From: Rhodoferax sp.
GTDB taxonomy: Bacteria > Pseudomonadota > Gammaproteobacteria > Burkholderiales > Burkholderiaceae_C
Direction: 5' to 3'
Assembly: GCA_020048795.1 (NCBI GenBank)
Contig: JAIFMA010000122.1
Coordinates: forward strand, 1 to 10,136
DNA length: 10,136 bases
Of this stretch, positions 1 through 6,462 are shown one piece after another. Position 1 is the first letter of the stretch. The number at the start of each line of letters is the position of its first letter. The notes beneath the pieces were generated by a model. The model was not told where the DNA came from. It saw only the letters and a list, made by a program, of their open reading frames with translations, and did not search any database. Both the position numbers and the translations under genes were made by a program.

Positions 1-206
1 TGACTGCGGCTGAGCCAACGGGAAAGGCGAATATTTTGCAAGGAACTTCGCCCTATTTTGCCAGTTCCTCCAATACGGCCGTTGCCATAGTGAAGTCGGT
101 TACAGGCACTGTAGTTACTGTGGAGAGGGTTGGGGCTGGCTCAGCCACCATTACAGTGACCGACAGTTCACTTCGTACTGCGACGATAACGGTGACTGCC
201 AATTGA
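1..206 (+). CDS. 3' end of an Ig-like (BIG2-type) repeat protein, partial
   Basis: An open frame enters from the left edge (first full codon at 3) and stops at TGA 204-206, giving about 67 residues. The translation is rich in Thr, Val, Ala and Ser and ends in the alternating strand pattern GSATITVTDSS...RTATITVTAN. That pattern is typical of the last beta-strands of bacterial Ig-like BIG2 domains, which are found in large secreted or surface proteins. No enzyme motif or membrane anchor is visible in this fragment. The stop lies 24 nt before the aroK start and in the same frame, so the two genes are closely spaced. In many Burkholderiales the gene before aroK is pilQ, but this fragment does not look like the secretin C-terminus. 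The domain type is inferred from composition and the terminal motif; the gene itself cannot be named. Confidence 0.6.
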   Translation, partial: TAAEPTGKANILQGTSPYFASSSNTAVAIVKSVTGTVVTVERVGAGSATITVTDSSLRTATITVTAN

Positions 207-230
207 TCAGTTAGACGCTTTTACAAGCGA

Positions 231-708
231 GTGATCTCCCTCATCGGCCTGCCCGGCTCTGGTAAATCCACGGTCGGGCGGCAGTTAGCCAGGCGCTTGC
301 AACTGCCCTTTCAGGACTCCGACTATGTCATCGAGCAGCGGCTTGGCTGTTCCATCCGAGAGTATTTTGAGCGCGAGGGTGAAGCGTGCTTTCGTGATCT
401 GGAAGCCCAAGTCATCGACGATCTCACCCAGTCTGGCCTTGGCGTGTTGTCCACCGGCGGTGGCGTGGTGTTGCGTGAGGCCAACCGCCTGCATCTGCGT
501 GAACGCACCCAGGTGGTCTCACGACAAGATCCGACCGCTGTTGCAGGTGGCAGACCCCCTGGGGAAATTGCGCGACCTTCACACCCAGCGCGATCCGCTT
601 TACCGTGAAACCGCGCAATTCAACATCGACACCGGCAGGCCCTCGGTGGCCAGCCTGGTGCAAATCATCGTGTCTCAACTCGCTGCGGCAGGGCTGGTGT
701 CTGTATGA
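231..708 (+). pseudogene. aroK: shikimate kinase, frameshifted by an internal deletion
   Basis: Shikimate kinase phosphorylates shikimate at the 3-OH with ATP, the fifth step of chorismate synthesis. From a GTG start at 231 the protein begins MISLIGLPGSGKST, with the Walker A loop at residues 6-14. The shikimate-binding DSD is at 29-31, followed by EREGEACFRD and the STGGG loop. The frame is intact through residue 96 (RTQVV, ending at 518). One odd base (519) then precedes HDKIRPLLQVADPLG in the next frame, which continues through RDPLYRE to TGA 706-708. E. coli and Mycobacterium AroK have 14 residues between the VV and the HDK-equivalent, so about 41 nt are missing. They cover the end of a core beta-strand and the helix before the lid. 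With them restored the protein would be about 172 residues, normal for the family. The start is chosen because family members begin right at this strand; the ribosome site is weak. Read as it stands, the product stops at 608 without lid or C-terminus and should be inactive. Confidence 0.9.
516..522 (+). other. deletion junction inside aroK
   Basis: Codon 96 (GTC, 516-518) is the last in the N-terminal frame. T519 is the leftover base, and CAC at 520 opens the displaced frame, which runs 62 codons to the stop. The skipped stretch corresponds to YL-x(12) in homologues. There is no slippery heptamer, and real residues are absent, so this is not a programmed frameshift. Confidence 0.8.
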
Positions 709-725
709 TATCGTGTACTGATATC
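704..725 (+). promoter_or_regulatory. candidate vapBC operator and promoter
   Basis: The 7-bp word TGATATC occurs twice, at 706-712 and 719-725, separated by GTGTAC. Each copy contains the palindrome GATATC. Paired short repeats just upstream of a ribbon-helix-helix antitoxin gene are the usual form of the operator that VapB-VapC complexes bind for autorepression. TATGAT at 704-709 is a good -10 hexamer overlapping the first repeat, but I see no convincing -35 box at the right spacing. The first repeat also contains the aroK stop codon. The pattern is seen directly; the function is inferred. Confidence 0.45.
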
Positions 726-739
726 TATGAAAGCGGCAC

Positions 740-961
740 ATGAAACGTACATTGGTTGGTTTTTCTGACCGGGATATCCAAGAGCTTGATGCGGTGTCTG
801 CTGCCAGGCATGTTTCGCGTTCAGAGTTGATTCGGCAAGCGGTTTCCCAGTATCTTGAGAAATTCAGGCCAGAGGGTGACCCTGACCTTGCTTTTGGATT
901 GTGGCGCAACAAATTTGAGGACGGACTGGCCTATCAGCAGCGTATGAGGGACGAATGGTGA
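740..961 (+). CDS. vapB: VapB-type ribbon-helix-helix antitoxin
   Basis: This 73-residue protein begins KRTLVGFSDRDIQELDAVS and continues ARHVSRSELIRQAVSQYLEKF. That is the single beta-strand plus two helices of a CopG/Arc ribbon-helix-helix DNA-binding domain (about residues 2-43). The C-terminal part, with FGLWRNKFEDGLAYQQRMRDEW, is a charged, aromatic tail of the kind that wraps and blocks a PIN toxin. The ATG at 740 is used because the ATG at 727 reaches a stop after a few codons. The stop overlaps the start of the downstream toxin gene, which implies translational coupling. By family behaviour it should neutralise that toxin and, with it, repress its own promoter at the paired TGATATC repeats just upstream. 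This segment is visibly more AT-rich than aroB or dgt, consistent with acquisition by transfer. Assignment to VapB rather than another RHH antitoxin rests on the PIN partner. Confidence 0.85.
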   Translation: MKRTLVGFSDRDIQELDAVSAARHVSRSELIRQAVSQYLEKFRPEGDPDLAFGLWRNKFEDGLAYQQRMRDEW

Positions 962-1320
962 GAGCACTTTTTGACACCAATATCCTGATTGATTATCTCA
1001 ACGGGTTGCCTGAAGCCAAGGCTGAACTTGATTTATACGCAGACAAGGCCATTTCGATCATCACCTGGATGGAAGTTCAAGTTGGAACCTCGTTATTGGA
1101 GCAGTCGCAAGTCGATCAGTTTTTGCACCGTTTTGCGTTGTTGTCGATTGATCCACCTGTGGCAGCCAGAGCTGTTGTCTTGCGCAAAGCCAGTAAAGTC
1201 AAGTTGCCGGATGCCATCATCTGGGCTACGGCGCAGACAGACAGTCGCCTGCTAGTCACACGCAACAGCAAAGATTTTTCTGCAACCCTGCCCGATGTCC
1301 GGGTTCCTTATGTGATCTAG
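955..1320 (+). CDS. vapC: VapC-type PIN-domain ribonuclease toxin
   Basis: A 121-residue single PIN domain, the usual length for VapC. The acidic Mg2+-binding residues are visible: D7 in ALFDTNILIDYL, E40 in TWMEV, D86 in KLPDAIIWATA, and D107 in VTRNSKDF, with N104 in the same motif. VapC toxins are endoribonucleases that cut specific RNAs, often tRNAs or a rRNA loop, and slow growth when released from antitoxin; the target here cannot be read from sequence. The ATG at 955 lies inside the last codons of vapB, a 7-nt overlap typical of coupled toxin-antitoxin pairs. All four active-site positions are intact, so the toxin looks functional. The pair lies between aroK and aroB, which are normally adjacent, and only 13 nt separate the vapC stop from the aroB ATG. 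aroB may therefore be transcribed from, or through, the toxin-antitoxin unit. Confidence 0.9.
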   Translation: MVRALFDTNILIDYLNGLPEAKAELDLYADKAISIITWMEVQVGTSLLEQSQVDQFLHRFALLSIDPPVAARAVVLRKASKVKLPDAIIWATAQTDSRLLVTRNSKDFSATLPDVRVPYVI

Positions 1321-1333
1321 AACAGTGTTTTTT

Positions 1334-2443
1334 ATGCCCACCCCTGACCTCCAAACCGTGGCCATTGACCTGGCGGATCGCAGCTACAACATCGCCATTC
1401 GCGGCTCGCTGTTCGATAACCCGCTGAGTTACGCCGAACTACCCAAGTCGGCCAGTGCGCTGATCGTCACCAATACCACTGTTGGCCCGCTGTACGCGGA
1501 GCGTTTGCAGCGCGCACTGGCCAGCAGGTTCAGCCAAATCTACACCGTGGTGCTGCCAGACGGTGAAGAATTCAAAACCTGGCCAAGCCTGAACCTGATT
1601 TTTGATGCCCTGCTGACTCATGGCTGTGACCGCAAGACCACCCTGTTTGCACTGGGCGGCGGCGTGGTGGGCGACATGACGGGTTTTGCCGCCGCCAGCT
1701 ACATGCGCGGGGTGCCGTTTGTGCAGGTGCCCACCACGCTGCTGGCGCAGGTGGACTCGTCGGTAGGTGGCAAAACGGCCATCAATCACCCGCTGGGCAA
1801 GAACATGATTGGTGCGTTTTATCAGCCGCTCAAGGTGGTGTGTGATTTGAACACGCTCAAAACCCTGCCGCAGCGCGAGCTCAGCGCCGGGCTGGCAGAG
1901 GTCATCAAATACGGCCCGATTGCTGACATGGAGTTTTTGGCCTGGATTGAGGCGAATCTTGAGGCGCTGTTGGCGCGGGAACCGGCAGCGCTGGCCCATG
2001 CCGTCAAGCGCAGTTGCGAAATCAAGGCCTGGGTGGTGGGGCAGGATGAGCGCGAATCAGGCCTGCGTGCCATTTTGAACTTTGGCCACACCTTTGGCCA
2101 CGCGATAGAAGCCGGTTTGGGTTTTGGCGTCTGGCTGCATGGCGAGGCGTTGGGCTGCGGCATGGTGATGGCGGCACAGTTGTCGGCACGCCTCGGTATG
2201 GTGGATGCTTTTTTTGTCAATCGATTGACGCAACTGATCGTTAAGGCGGGCCTGCCGACCCGGGCGCCGGTGTTGCCGGGGCCTGACAACGCCGGGCGTT
2301 ATCTGGATTTGATGCGGGTGGACAAAAAGTCTGAGGCCGGTGAAATCAGGTTCGTGCTGATCGACAAGCCCGGACGGGCGCTGGTGCGCAGCGCGCCTGA
2401 TGCCGTGGTGCGCCAGGTGATCGACGCGTGCTGTGCTGAATGA
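1334..2443 (+). CDS. aroB: 3-dehydroquinate synthase
   Basis: AroB converts DAHP to 3-dehydroquinate, the second step of the shikimate pathway, in the cytoplasm using NAD+ and a divalent metal. The 369-residue protein is full length for the family. It carries the PDGEEFKTW motif near residue 75, the NAD-binding LGGGVVGDMTGF at about 107-118, and VPTTLLAQVDSSVGGKTAIN. The probable zinc ligands are E189 (GLAEVIKYG), H252 (LNFGHTFGHAIE) and H269 (WLHGEA). The ATG at 1334 is preferred because homologues begin close to it; an in-frame GTG at 1325 would add three residues (MFF). Neither start has a strong ribosome site. In most proteobacteria aroB directly follows aroK; here a vapBC pair separates them. 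No frameshift or missing block is seen, in contrast to aroK and gltB. Confidence 0.96.
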   Translation: MPTPDLQTVAIDLADRSYNIAIRGSLFDNPLSYAELPKSASALIVTNTTVGPLYAERLQRALASRFSQIYTVVLPDGEEFKTWPSLNLIFDALLTHGCDRKTTLFALGGGVVGDMTGFAAASYMRGVPFVQVPTTLLAQVDSSVGGKTAINHPLGKNMIGAFYQPLKVVCDLNTLKTLPQRELSAGLAEVIKYGPIADMEFLAWIEANLEALLAREPAALAHAVKRSCEIKAWVVGQDERESGLRAILNFGHTFGHAIEAGLGFGVWLHGEALGCGMVMAAQLSARLGMVDAFFVNRLTQLIVKAGLPTRAPVLPGPDNAGRYLDLMRVDKKSEAGEIRFVLIDKPGRALVRSAPDAVVRQVIDACCAE

Positions 2444-2444
2444 A

Positions 2445-2497
2445 TATAAAAATGATAGCTGTCAGCGCAGGTGTAGTAAGCGCTGGAGCCCTATTTT
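2445..2497 (+). repeat. short dispersed intergenic repeat, copy 1
   Basis: The aroB-dgt gap holds an AT-flanked element. It begins ATAAAAATGATAGCTG, contains the inverted pair CAGCGC (2463-2468) and GCGCTG (2480-2485) around an 11-nt loop, and ends GGAGCCCTATTTT. Related copies in opposite orientation lie at 3878-3934 and 6411-6460. I recall near-identical elements scattered through Comamonadaceae genomes; that family link is from memory. The stem could fold in the transcript between aroB and dgt. It lacks the long T-run expected of a strong terminator. Confidence 0.55.
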
Positions 2498-2505
2498 CCA
2501 TTTAA

Positions 2506-3696
2506 ATGACGGCGCTTGCCTGTTATGCCTGTGATCCGGCGCGTACGCGTGGCAGGCGCTTCATTCAGGCACCGGCCCCCACCCGCACCGAATACCAGCG
2601 CGATCGCGACCGCATCGTGCACAGCACCGCGTTTCGTCGGCTGGTCTATAAAACCCAGGTGTTTCTGAACCATGAGGGCGACCTGTTTCGCACCCGATTG
2701 ACGCATTCGCTGGAGGTGGCGCAGCTCGGCCGCTCCATTGCCCGCTCACTCGGGCTCAATGAAGACCTGGTGGAAACCATTGCACTGGCACATGACCTGG
2801 GCCACACGCCCTTTGGCCATGCCGGCCAGGATGCGCTCAACGACTGCATGGTGAACCACGGCGGCTTTGAGCACAACCTGCAAAGCCTGCGGGTGGTGGA
2901 CCATCTGGAGGAGCGCTACCCCGAGTTTGACGGCCTGAATCTGAGCTTTGAGACACGCGAAGGCATTCTCAAACATTGCTCTGCCACCCACGCACGCCAG
3001 CTAGAGGCGCTGGAGCCGGGCGGCGTGGCGCTGCGGTTTTTGCAGCACACCCAGCCCAGCCTGGAAGCGCAGCTATGCAATCTGGCTGATGAGATTGCCT
3101 ACAACGCGCATGACATCGATGACGGCGTGCGCTCTGGCCTGATCACGCTGGCGCAGTTGCAGGATGTGCCGCTGTTTGACGAGCACCGCTGCCAGACCTT
3201 GCACGATTACCCGCTCTTGCAGGAACCGGTGCAGGGGCGTCGTCTGCTCTACGAGTCGATTCGCCGCATGCTCAGCCGCCAGGTGTATGACGTGATTGCG
3301 GCCACCCAGGCCGCGCTGGATCTGGCCAGGCCGGCTGACGTGGATGAGGTTAGGCGACTGCCGTCGCTGGTTCAGTTTGGTGTCGCCATGCGCGACAGTT
3401 CCCGCACCCTGAAGGCTTTTTTGCTGCAACAGCTCTATCGACATCCGCAGGTGATGCAAACCACCGGACAGGCCCGGCGCGTCGTGCTTGATCTGTTCGC
3501 CGCCTACCAGTGTGCACCGCAGGAAATGCCCGAGAGTCACCAGCGCCGCGTCAGTCAGGGCTTGGCTGGCGGTGCTGGCGCGACTGATGCCGCTGCACTG
3601 GCCGCCCGCGTGGTGGCCGATTACATTGCCGGCATGACCGACCGGTTTGCCGCCCGGGAGCACCAACGGCTCACCGGATTACAACTGTTGTCTTGA
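2506..3696 (+). CDS. dgt: dGTPase-like HD-domain deoxynucleotide triphosphohydrolase
   Basis: This 396-residue protein belongs to the Dgt family, which removes triphosphate from dNTPs to give a deoxynucleoside. The signature stretch YQRDRDRIVHSTAFRRLVYKTQVF (about residues 30-53) is followed by HEGDLFRTRLTHSLEV. The HD metal site is visible as H67, H96-D97 (LAHDLGHTPFGHAG) and a further Asp in LADEIAYNAHDIDDG near residue 195. HGGFEHNLQSLRVVDHLEERYP and FETREGILKH are family motifs. The ending DYIAGMTDRFAAREHQRL is typical of the shorter Dgt-like type found in beta- and alphaproteobacteria, not E. coli Dgt. Substrate preference among dNTPs cannot be told from sequence. The ATG at 2506 fits the family start, although the nearest purine-rich site (GGAG near 2485) is too far away to be ideal. 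A DUF1415 gene follows after 10 nt. Confidence 0.93.
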   Translation: MTALACYACDPARTRGRRFIQAPAPTRTEYQRDRDRIVHSTAFRRLVYKTQVFLNHEGDLFRTRLTHSLEVAQLGRSIARSLGLNEDLVETIALAHDLGHTPFGHAGQDALNDCMVNHGGFEHNLQSLRVVDHLEERYPEFDGLNLSFETREGILKHCSATHARQLEALEPGGVALRFLQHTQPSLEAQLCNLADEIAYNAHDIDDGVRSGLITLAQLQDVPLFDEHRCQTLHDYPLLQEPVQGRRLLYESIRRMLSRQVYDVIAATQAALDLARPADVDEVRRLPSLVQFGVAMRDSSRTLKAFLLQQLYRHPQVMQTTGQARRVVLDLFAAYQCAPQEMPESHQRRVSQGLAGGAGATDAAALAARVVADYIAGMTDRFAAREHQRLTGLQLLS

Positions 3697-3706
3697 GGAA
3701 TCCAGC

Positions 3707-4255
3707 ATGATCAATACCCATCAGGTGGTGGCTGATACCGTGGCCTGGCTGGAGCGCGCGGTGATCGGCCTGAACCTGTGCCCGTTTGCCAAAGGTGTGC
3801 ATGTCAAGGGCCAGGTGCACTATTTTGTCAGTGGTGCCACCACCCCACAGGCCTTGTTGCAGGATCTCATTGAAGAGCTAAAAAGCCTTGTAGCGCTTGA
3901 TGCGTCTGTGCGAGATACTACGCTATTGATAGCGCCAGAGTGTCTGCAGGATTTTCTGGACTTCAATGATTTTTTGTCCGATGCCGACCAGGCGCTGGTT
4001 GACATGGATCTGGACGGGGTGTTGCAGATTGCTTCGCTGCATCCGCAGTACCAGTTCGCCGGCACTTTAGAGGACGATATCACCAACTACACCAACCGCT
4101 CACCCTATCCGACGCTGCATTTGCTGCGCGAAGACAGTATCGACCGGGCGGTGGCGGCATTTCCCAACGCCGAGGCTATTTTTGAGACCAATATGCAAAC
4201 CATGGAACAGTTGGGCCAGTCGGGTTGGGATGCGCTGAAGGTCGGGCCTTCTTGA
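3707..4255 (+). CDS. DUF1415 family protein
   Basis: A 182-residue soluble protein of unknown function. It matches the DUF1415 pattern in order: TVAWLERAVIGLNLCPFAKG near the N-terminus, TTLLIAPECLQDFLDFNDFL in the middle, then DLDGVLQIASLHPQYQFAGT, DITNYTNRSPYPTLHLLRE and IDRAVAAFPNAEAIFETN. The single Cys in NLCPFA and the NRSPYP segment are the most conserved parts. No signal peptide or membrane span is seen. The ATG at 3707 has a GAGGAA ribosome site at 3695-3700 that overlaps the dgt stop, so it is chosen over an in-frame upstream GTG at 3647 that would lie inside dgt. It is probably cotranscribed with dgt. Residues about 58-76 use rarer codons (CTA, CTT, GTA, CGA, ATA) and overlap a repeat-like segment. 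Family assignment is from recalled homologues; I assign no function. Confidence 0.85.
   Translation: MINTHQVVADTVAWLERAVIGLNLCPFAKGVHVKGQVHYFVSGATTPQALLQDLIEELKSLVALDASVRDTTLLIAPECLQDFLDFNDFLSDADQALVDMDLDGVLQIASLHPQYQFAGTLEDDITNYTNRSPYPTLHLLREDSIDRAVAAFPNAEAIFETNMQTMEQLGQSGWDALKVGPS
3878..3934 (-). repeat. possible dispersed repeat copy 2, inside the DUF1415 gene
   Basis: Read on the minus strand, this segment resembles the repeats at 2445 and 6411. It has an ATAGC word near its start, an AAGCGCT core, and AAGGCTTTTTAG at its end. The half-sites TAGCG (3891-3895) and CGCTA (3921-3925) face each other across a longer loop. It lies fully within the open reading frame and coincides with codons unlike those around it. 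The similarity is imperfect and may be chance, because the encoded residues align with normal family positions. Confidence 0.3.
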
Positions 4256-4313
4256 TCGAAGAACCAGGTCTGCGGGCCACCAAAGCGGTCCCACTCGTGG
4301 CATCATTGCCTCC

Positions 4314-5216
4314 ATGCGCAAACTCAAGTCGGTCAACCTGTGCGGCCCGTCACCCGCCAGCCCATTGGCTGATGACATCCGTCCTGGTCAGTCGCTCGAA
4401 CTGCTCAAAGAACTCCATATCCTGACCCGCGAGGGCAAACTCAACCAGGACTCGCGGCGCAAGCTCAAACAGGTTGACCACCTTTACCAGTTTATTGAAA
4501 AGCTGCTGCAAGAGCTCGCCAGCGCACCCGGCAACACCAGCCTGATCACCCTGGCTGACCACGGTGCCGGCAAGTCTTACCTTGGCTTTATTCTGTACGA
4601 CCTGTTTTTCAAGAACCACGCCAACGGTCACATCTACGGCATCGAAGCCCGCCCGGAACTGGTACAAAAATCACAACAATTGGCGCTCAAGCTGGGTTTT
4701 GGCCGTATGTCATTTCTGAATCTGAGCGTTGCCGAGTCGGCCCAATCTGACCAGTTGCCCCAGCGCATCGACATGGTCACCGCCCTGCACGCCTGCGACA
4801 CCGCCACCGACGATGCCATTGCCTTTGGTCTGCAAAAGCAGGCTCGTTTCATGGTGCTGGTGCCTTGCTGCCAGGCCGAGGTGGCACGGGTGCTGAGCCA
4901 GCACAAGGCCTTGTCACTGGCGCGTACGCCGCTCTCGGAGCTGTGGCGTCACCCCTTGCACACCCGCGAGATGGGCAGCCAGATCACCAATGTGCTGCGC
5001 TGCCTGTACCTGGAGGCGTGTGGTTATCAGGTGACGGTGACCGAGTTGGTGGGCTGGGAGCACAGCCTCAAAAACGAACTGATTTTGGCGCGCCGTACCG
5101 GCAGGCACAAACGTGCTGCGGCGCAACGGCTGCGCGCCTTGTTGGCAGAATTTGGTCTGGATGCCTTGCTGTCGTCACGTTTTTCCGCTCTGCCAGACAA
5201 TGTGGCATCCGATTAG
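4314..5216 (+). CDS. SAM-dependent methyltransferase, Methyltransf_32 type
   Basis: A 300-residue protein resembling the Methyltransf_32 group, the bacterial relatives of eukaryotic METTL25/GSTCD-type domains. After an N-terminal helical part (LNQDSRRKLKQVDHLYQFIEKLL, about 43-65) comes the SAM-binding motif I, LADHGAGKSYLGFILYDLF (about 80-98). The acidic end of strand 2 follows in YGIEARPEL. Later motifs are MVTALHACDTATDDAI and the VLVPCCQAEV segment with paired cysteines, as is usual in this group. The substrate is unknown; RNA or protein has been suggested for relatives, and nothing here decides it. The ATG at 4314 follows a 58-nt gap after DUF1415 and has no clear ribosome site, so the start is less certain. 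No nearer in-frame ATG, GTG or TTG was found just upstream. The gene sits in a co-directional run with dgt and the lipoprotein gene. Confidence 0.8.
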   Translation: MRKLKSVNLCGPSPASPLADDIRPGQSLELLKELHILTREGKLNQDSRRKLKQVDHLYQFIEKLLQELASAPGNTSLITLADHGAGKSYLGFILYDLFFKNHANGHIYGIEARPELVQKSQQLALKLGFGRMSFLNLSVAESAQSDQLPQRIDMVTALHACDTATDDAIAFGLQKQARFMVLVPCCQAEVARVLSQHKALSLARTPLSELWRHPLHTREMGSQITNVLRCLYLEACGYQVTVTELVGWEHSLKNELILARRTGRHKRAAAQRLRALLAEFGLDALLSSRFSALPDNVASD

Positions 5217-5232
5217 CTTGTGAGGAGTTTGT

Positions 5233-5700
5233 ATGCGGCAACTGATTTTTGTGAGTGTGTTTATGGCACTGCTTCTGGTGCTGGGAGGCTGCGCCACCAG
5301 TAGTCCGGATGTGGTTCAGCGCGGTGATGCGCAGCGTATGTCCCGGGTGGAAGAGGGCGTTCTGCTGAGCTTGCGTCCGGTGGTGATTGATGGCAGCCAG
5401 AGTGGCGCGGGTGCGCTGGTGGGTGGCGTGACCGGTGCCGTGGCGGGCGCCAGCCTGAGCGGCATGCCGCGTGAAGCCCGGGTGCTCGGGCTACTGGCGG
5501 GCGTGGCGGGTGCGGTAGCGGGCAACGCCATCGAGCGCTCGGCCACGCGCGAGGACGCCTTTGAGATGCTGATACAGCTCAGAGGCGGCGAGCGCCGCGC
5601 TGTGGTCCAGGCCAAAGGCAGCGAGGCGCTGTATCCGGGTGACGCGGTCATTCTGATCACCACCGGTGGCAAGGTGCGGGTGACACGGGCACCCCGATAA
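5233..5700 (+). CDS. glycine-zipper outer-membrane lipoprotein
   Basis: A 155-residue secreted lipoprotein. Residues 1-20 form a short charged start, a hydrophobic stretch (FVSVFMALLLVLGG) and a lipobox LGGC with Cys20 as the lipidation site. Ala at +2 favours sorting to the outer membrane. The middle, about 57-98, is a Gly/Ala-rich glycine zipper (GALVGGVTGAVAGASLSG, then LLAGVAGAVAG), as in SlyB/Pcp-type lipoproteins. The C-terminal third, with FEMLIQLRGGERRAVVQAKG and LYPGDAVILITTGGKVRVTR, is a small beta domain also common in that group. The ATG at 5233 has a good AGGAG site at 5223-5227 and lies 16 nt after the methyltransferase stop, so cotranscription is likely. SlyB relatives affect envelope stability; that role is not shown for this protein. 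Confidence 0.85.
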   Translation: MRQLIFVSVFMALLLVLGGCATSSPDVVQRGDAQRMSRVEEGVLLSLRPVVIDGSQSGAGALVGGVTGAVAGASLSGMPREARVLGLLAGVAGAVAGNAIERSATREDAFEMLIQLRGGERRAVVQAKGSEALYPGDAVILITTGGKVRVTRAPR

Positions 5701-5712
5701 GGGGTTGTCGAA

Positions 5713-6417
5713 ATGGCCAGGCTTGCACGTCTGACCCTGCCCGACTACCCGCACCATATCATTCAGCGGGGTAACAACCGGCAGCCTATCTTTGCCACAC
5801 CAGCAGACTACCGGCGACTGCTCGACATTCTCGAAGACAACGCCAAAAAGTTTGAAGTCGCCATGCACGCCTATGTGCTGATGAGCAACCACCTGCACCT
5901 GCTGGCCACACCCAAAACAGCAGAAGGTCTGCCGCTGATGATGCAGGCACTGGGTCGCAGCTATGTGCGTTATTTCAACGCCACGCAGCAGCGCAGCGGC
6001 ACGTTGTGGGAGGGCCGCTACAAATCCACGCTCATCCAGTCCGAGCGTTACCTGCTGGCCTGCATGGCCTACCTTGATCTCAACCCGGTGCGTGCGGGTA
6101 TCGCTGCGCGGGCGCAAGACTACCCATGGTCCAGCCACGGCCACTATATCGGCTTGCGCACCGACCGGCTGATTACGCCGCATGCACTGTTTTGGGATCT
6201 GGGCAACACACCATTTGCCCGCGAAGCCGCATACGCCGAAATGGTGCAGGCAGGCATCAACCCGGTGCAACAAGCCGCCTTGACCGATGCCACCTTGCGT
6301 GGCTGGGCCTTGGGCGAAGCAGATTTTGTGGCAAATTTACAAAAGCGAACGCAACGCCGCGTCAGCAAGGGTGCAGCCGGGCGGCCATTCTCTGCCAACA
6401 CTAACAAGCAAAATTAG
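5713..6417 (+). mobile_element. REP-associated tyrosine transposase (RAYT, Y1/IS200-like)
   Basis: This gene encodes a 234-residue HUH single-strand transposase of the TnpA-REP (RAYT) type. It starts MARLARLTLPDYPHHIIQRGNNRQPIF, the usual opening of the family. The metal-binding HUH motif is H60-L61-H62 in MSNHLHLL. GTLWEGRYKSTLI (about 96-108) and RYLLACMAYLDLNPVRAG (about 112-129) follow, with Y120 the likely catalytic tyrosine. PWSSHGHY and a basic C-terminal tail ending GAAGRPF complete it. RAYTs are normally single-copy domesticated transposases that act on nearby REP palindromes and are not part of an autonomous insertion sequence. Consistent with this, palindromes and a direct repeat lie just downstream at 6463-6523. 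The ATG at 5713 follows the lipoprotein stop by 12 nt with a GGGG-rich weak ribosome site. The reading frame is complete and all key residues are present. The final codons run into repeat copy 3. Confidence 0.9.
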
Positions 6418-6460
6418 CCTCTAACGCTTATGGATAAAGCGGTAAAAGCTACAATATTGA
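6411..6460 (-). repeat. short dispersed repeat, copy 3, overlapping the transposase stop
   Basis: On the minus strand this segment reads through GTAGC, CATAAGCG and GAGGCTAATTT, matching the order of words in the repeat at 2445-2497. The facing half-sites CGCTT (6425-6429) and AAGCG (6437-6441) enclose a 7-nt loop. The TAG stop of the transposase (6415-6417) falls inside the element, so the repeat may have supplied the present C-terminus. Confidence 0.5.
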
Positions 6461-6462
6461 TA

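Noticed and set aside
510..525. Programmed ribosomal frameshift in aroK or gltB
   Set aside because: No slippery heptamer or following stem is seen, and about 14 conserved residues are absent at each site, which frameshifting would not explain.
325..708. The second aroK frame read as a separate gene
   Set aside because: Only its part after 520 matches shikimate kinase; the part before that is out-of-frame translation of the N-terminal half. It is one broken gene, not two.
2463..2497. Rho-independent terminator between aroB and dgt
   Set aside because: The CAGCGC/GCGCTG stem is followed by mixed sequence, with only four T residues after CTA. It fits the dispersed repeat better than a terminator.
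3647..3706. Upstream GTG start for the DUF1415 gene
   Set aside because: It lies inside the dgt coding end, while ATG 3707 has a well-placed GAGGAA site and matches the family start.
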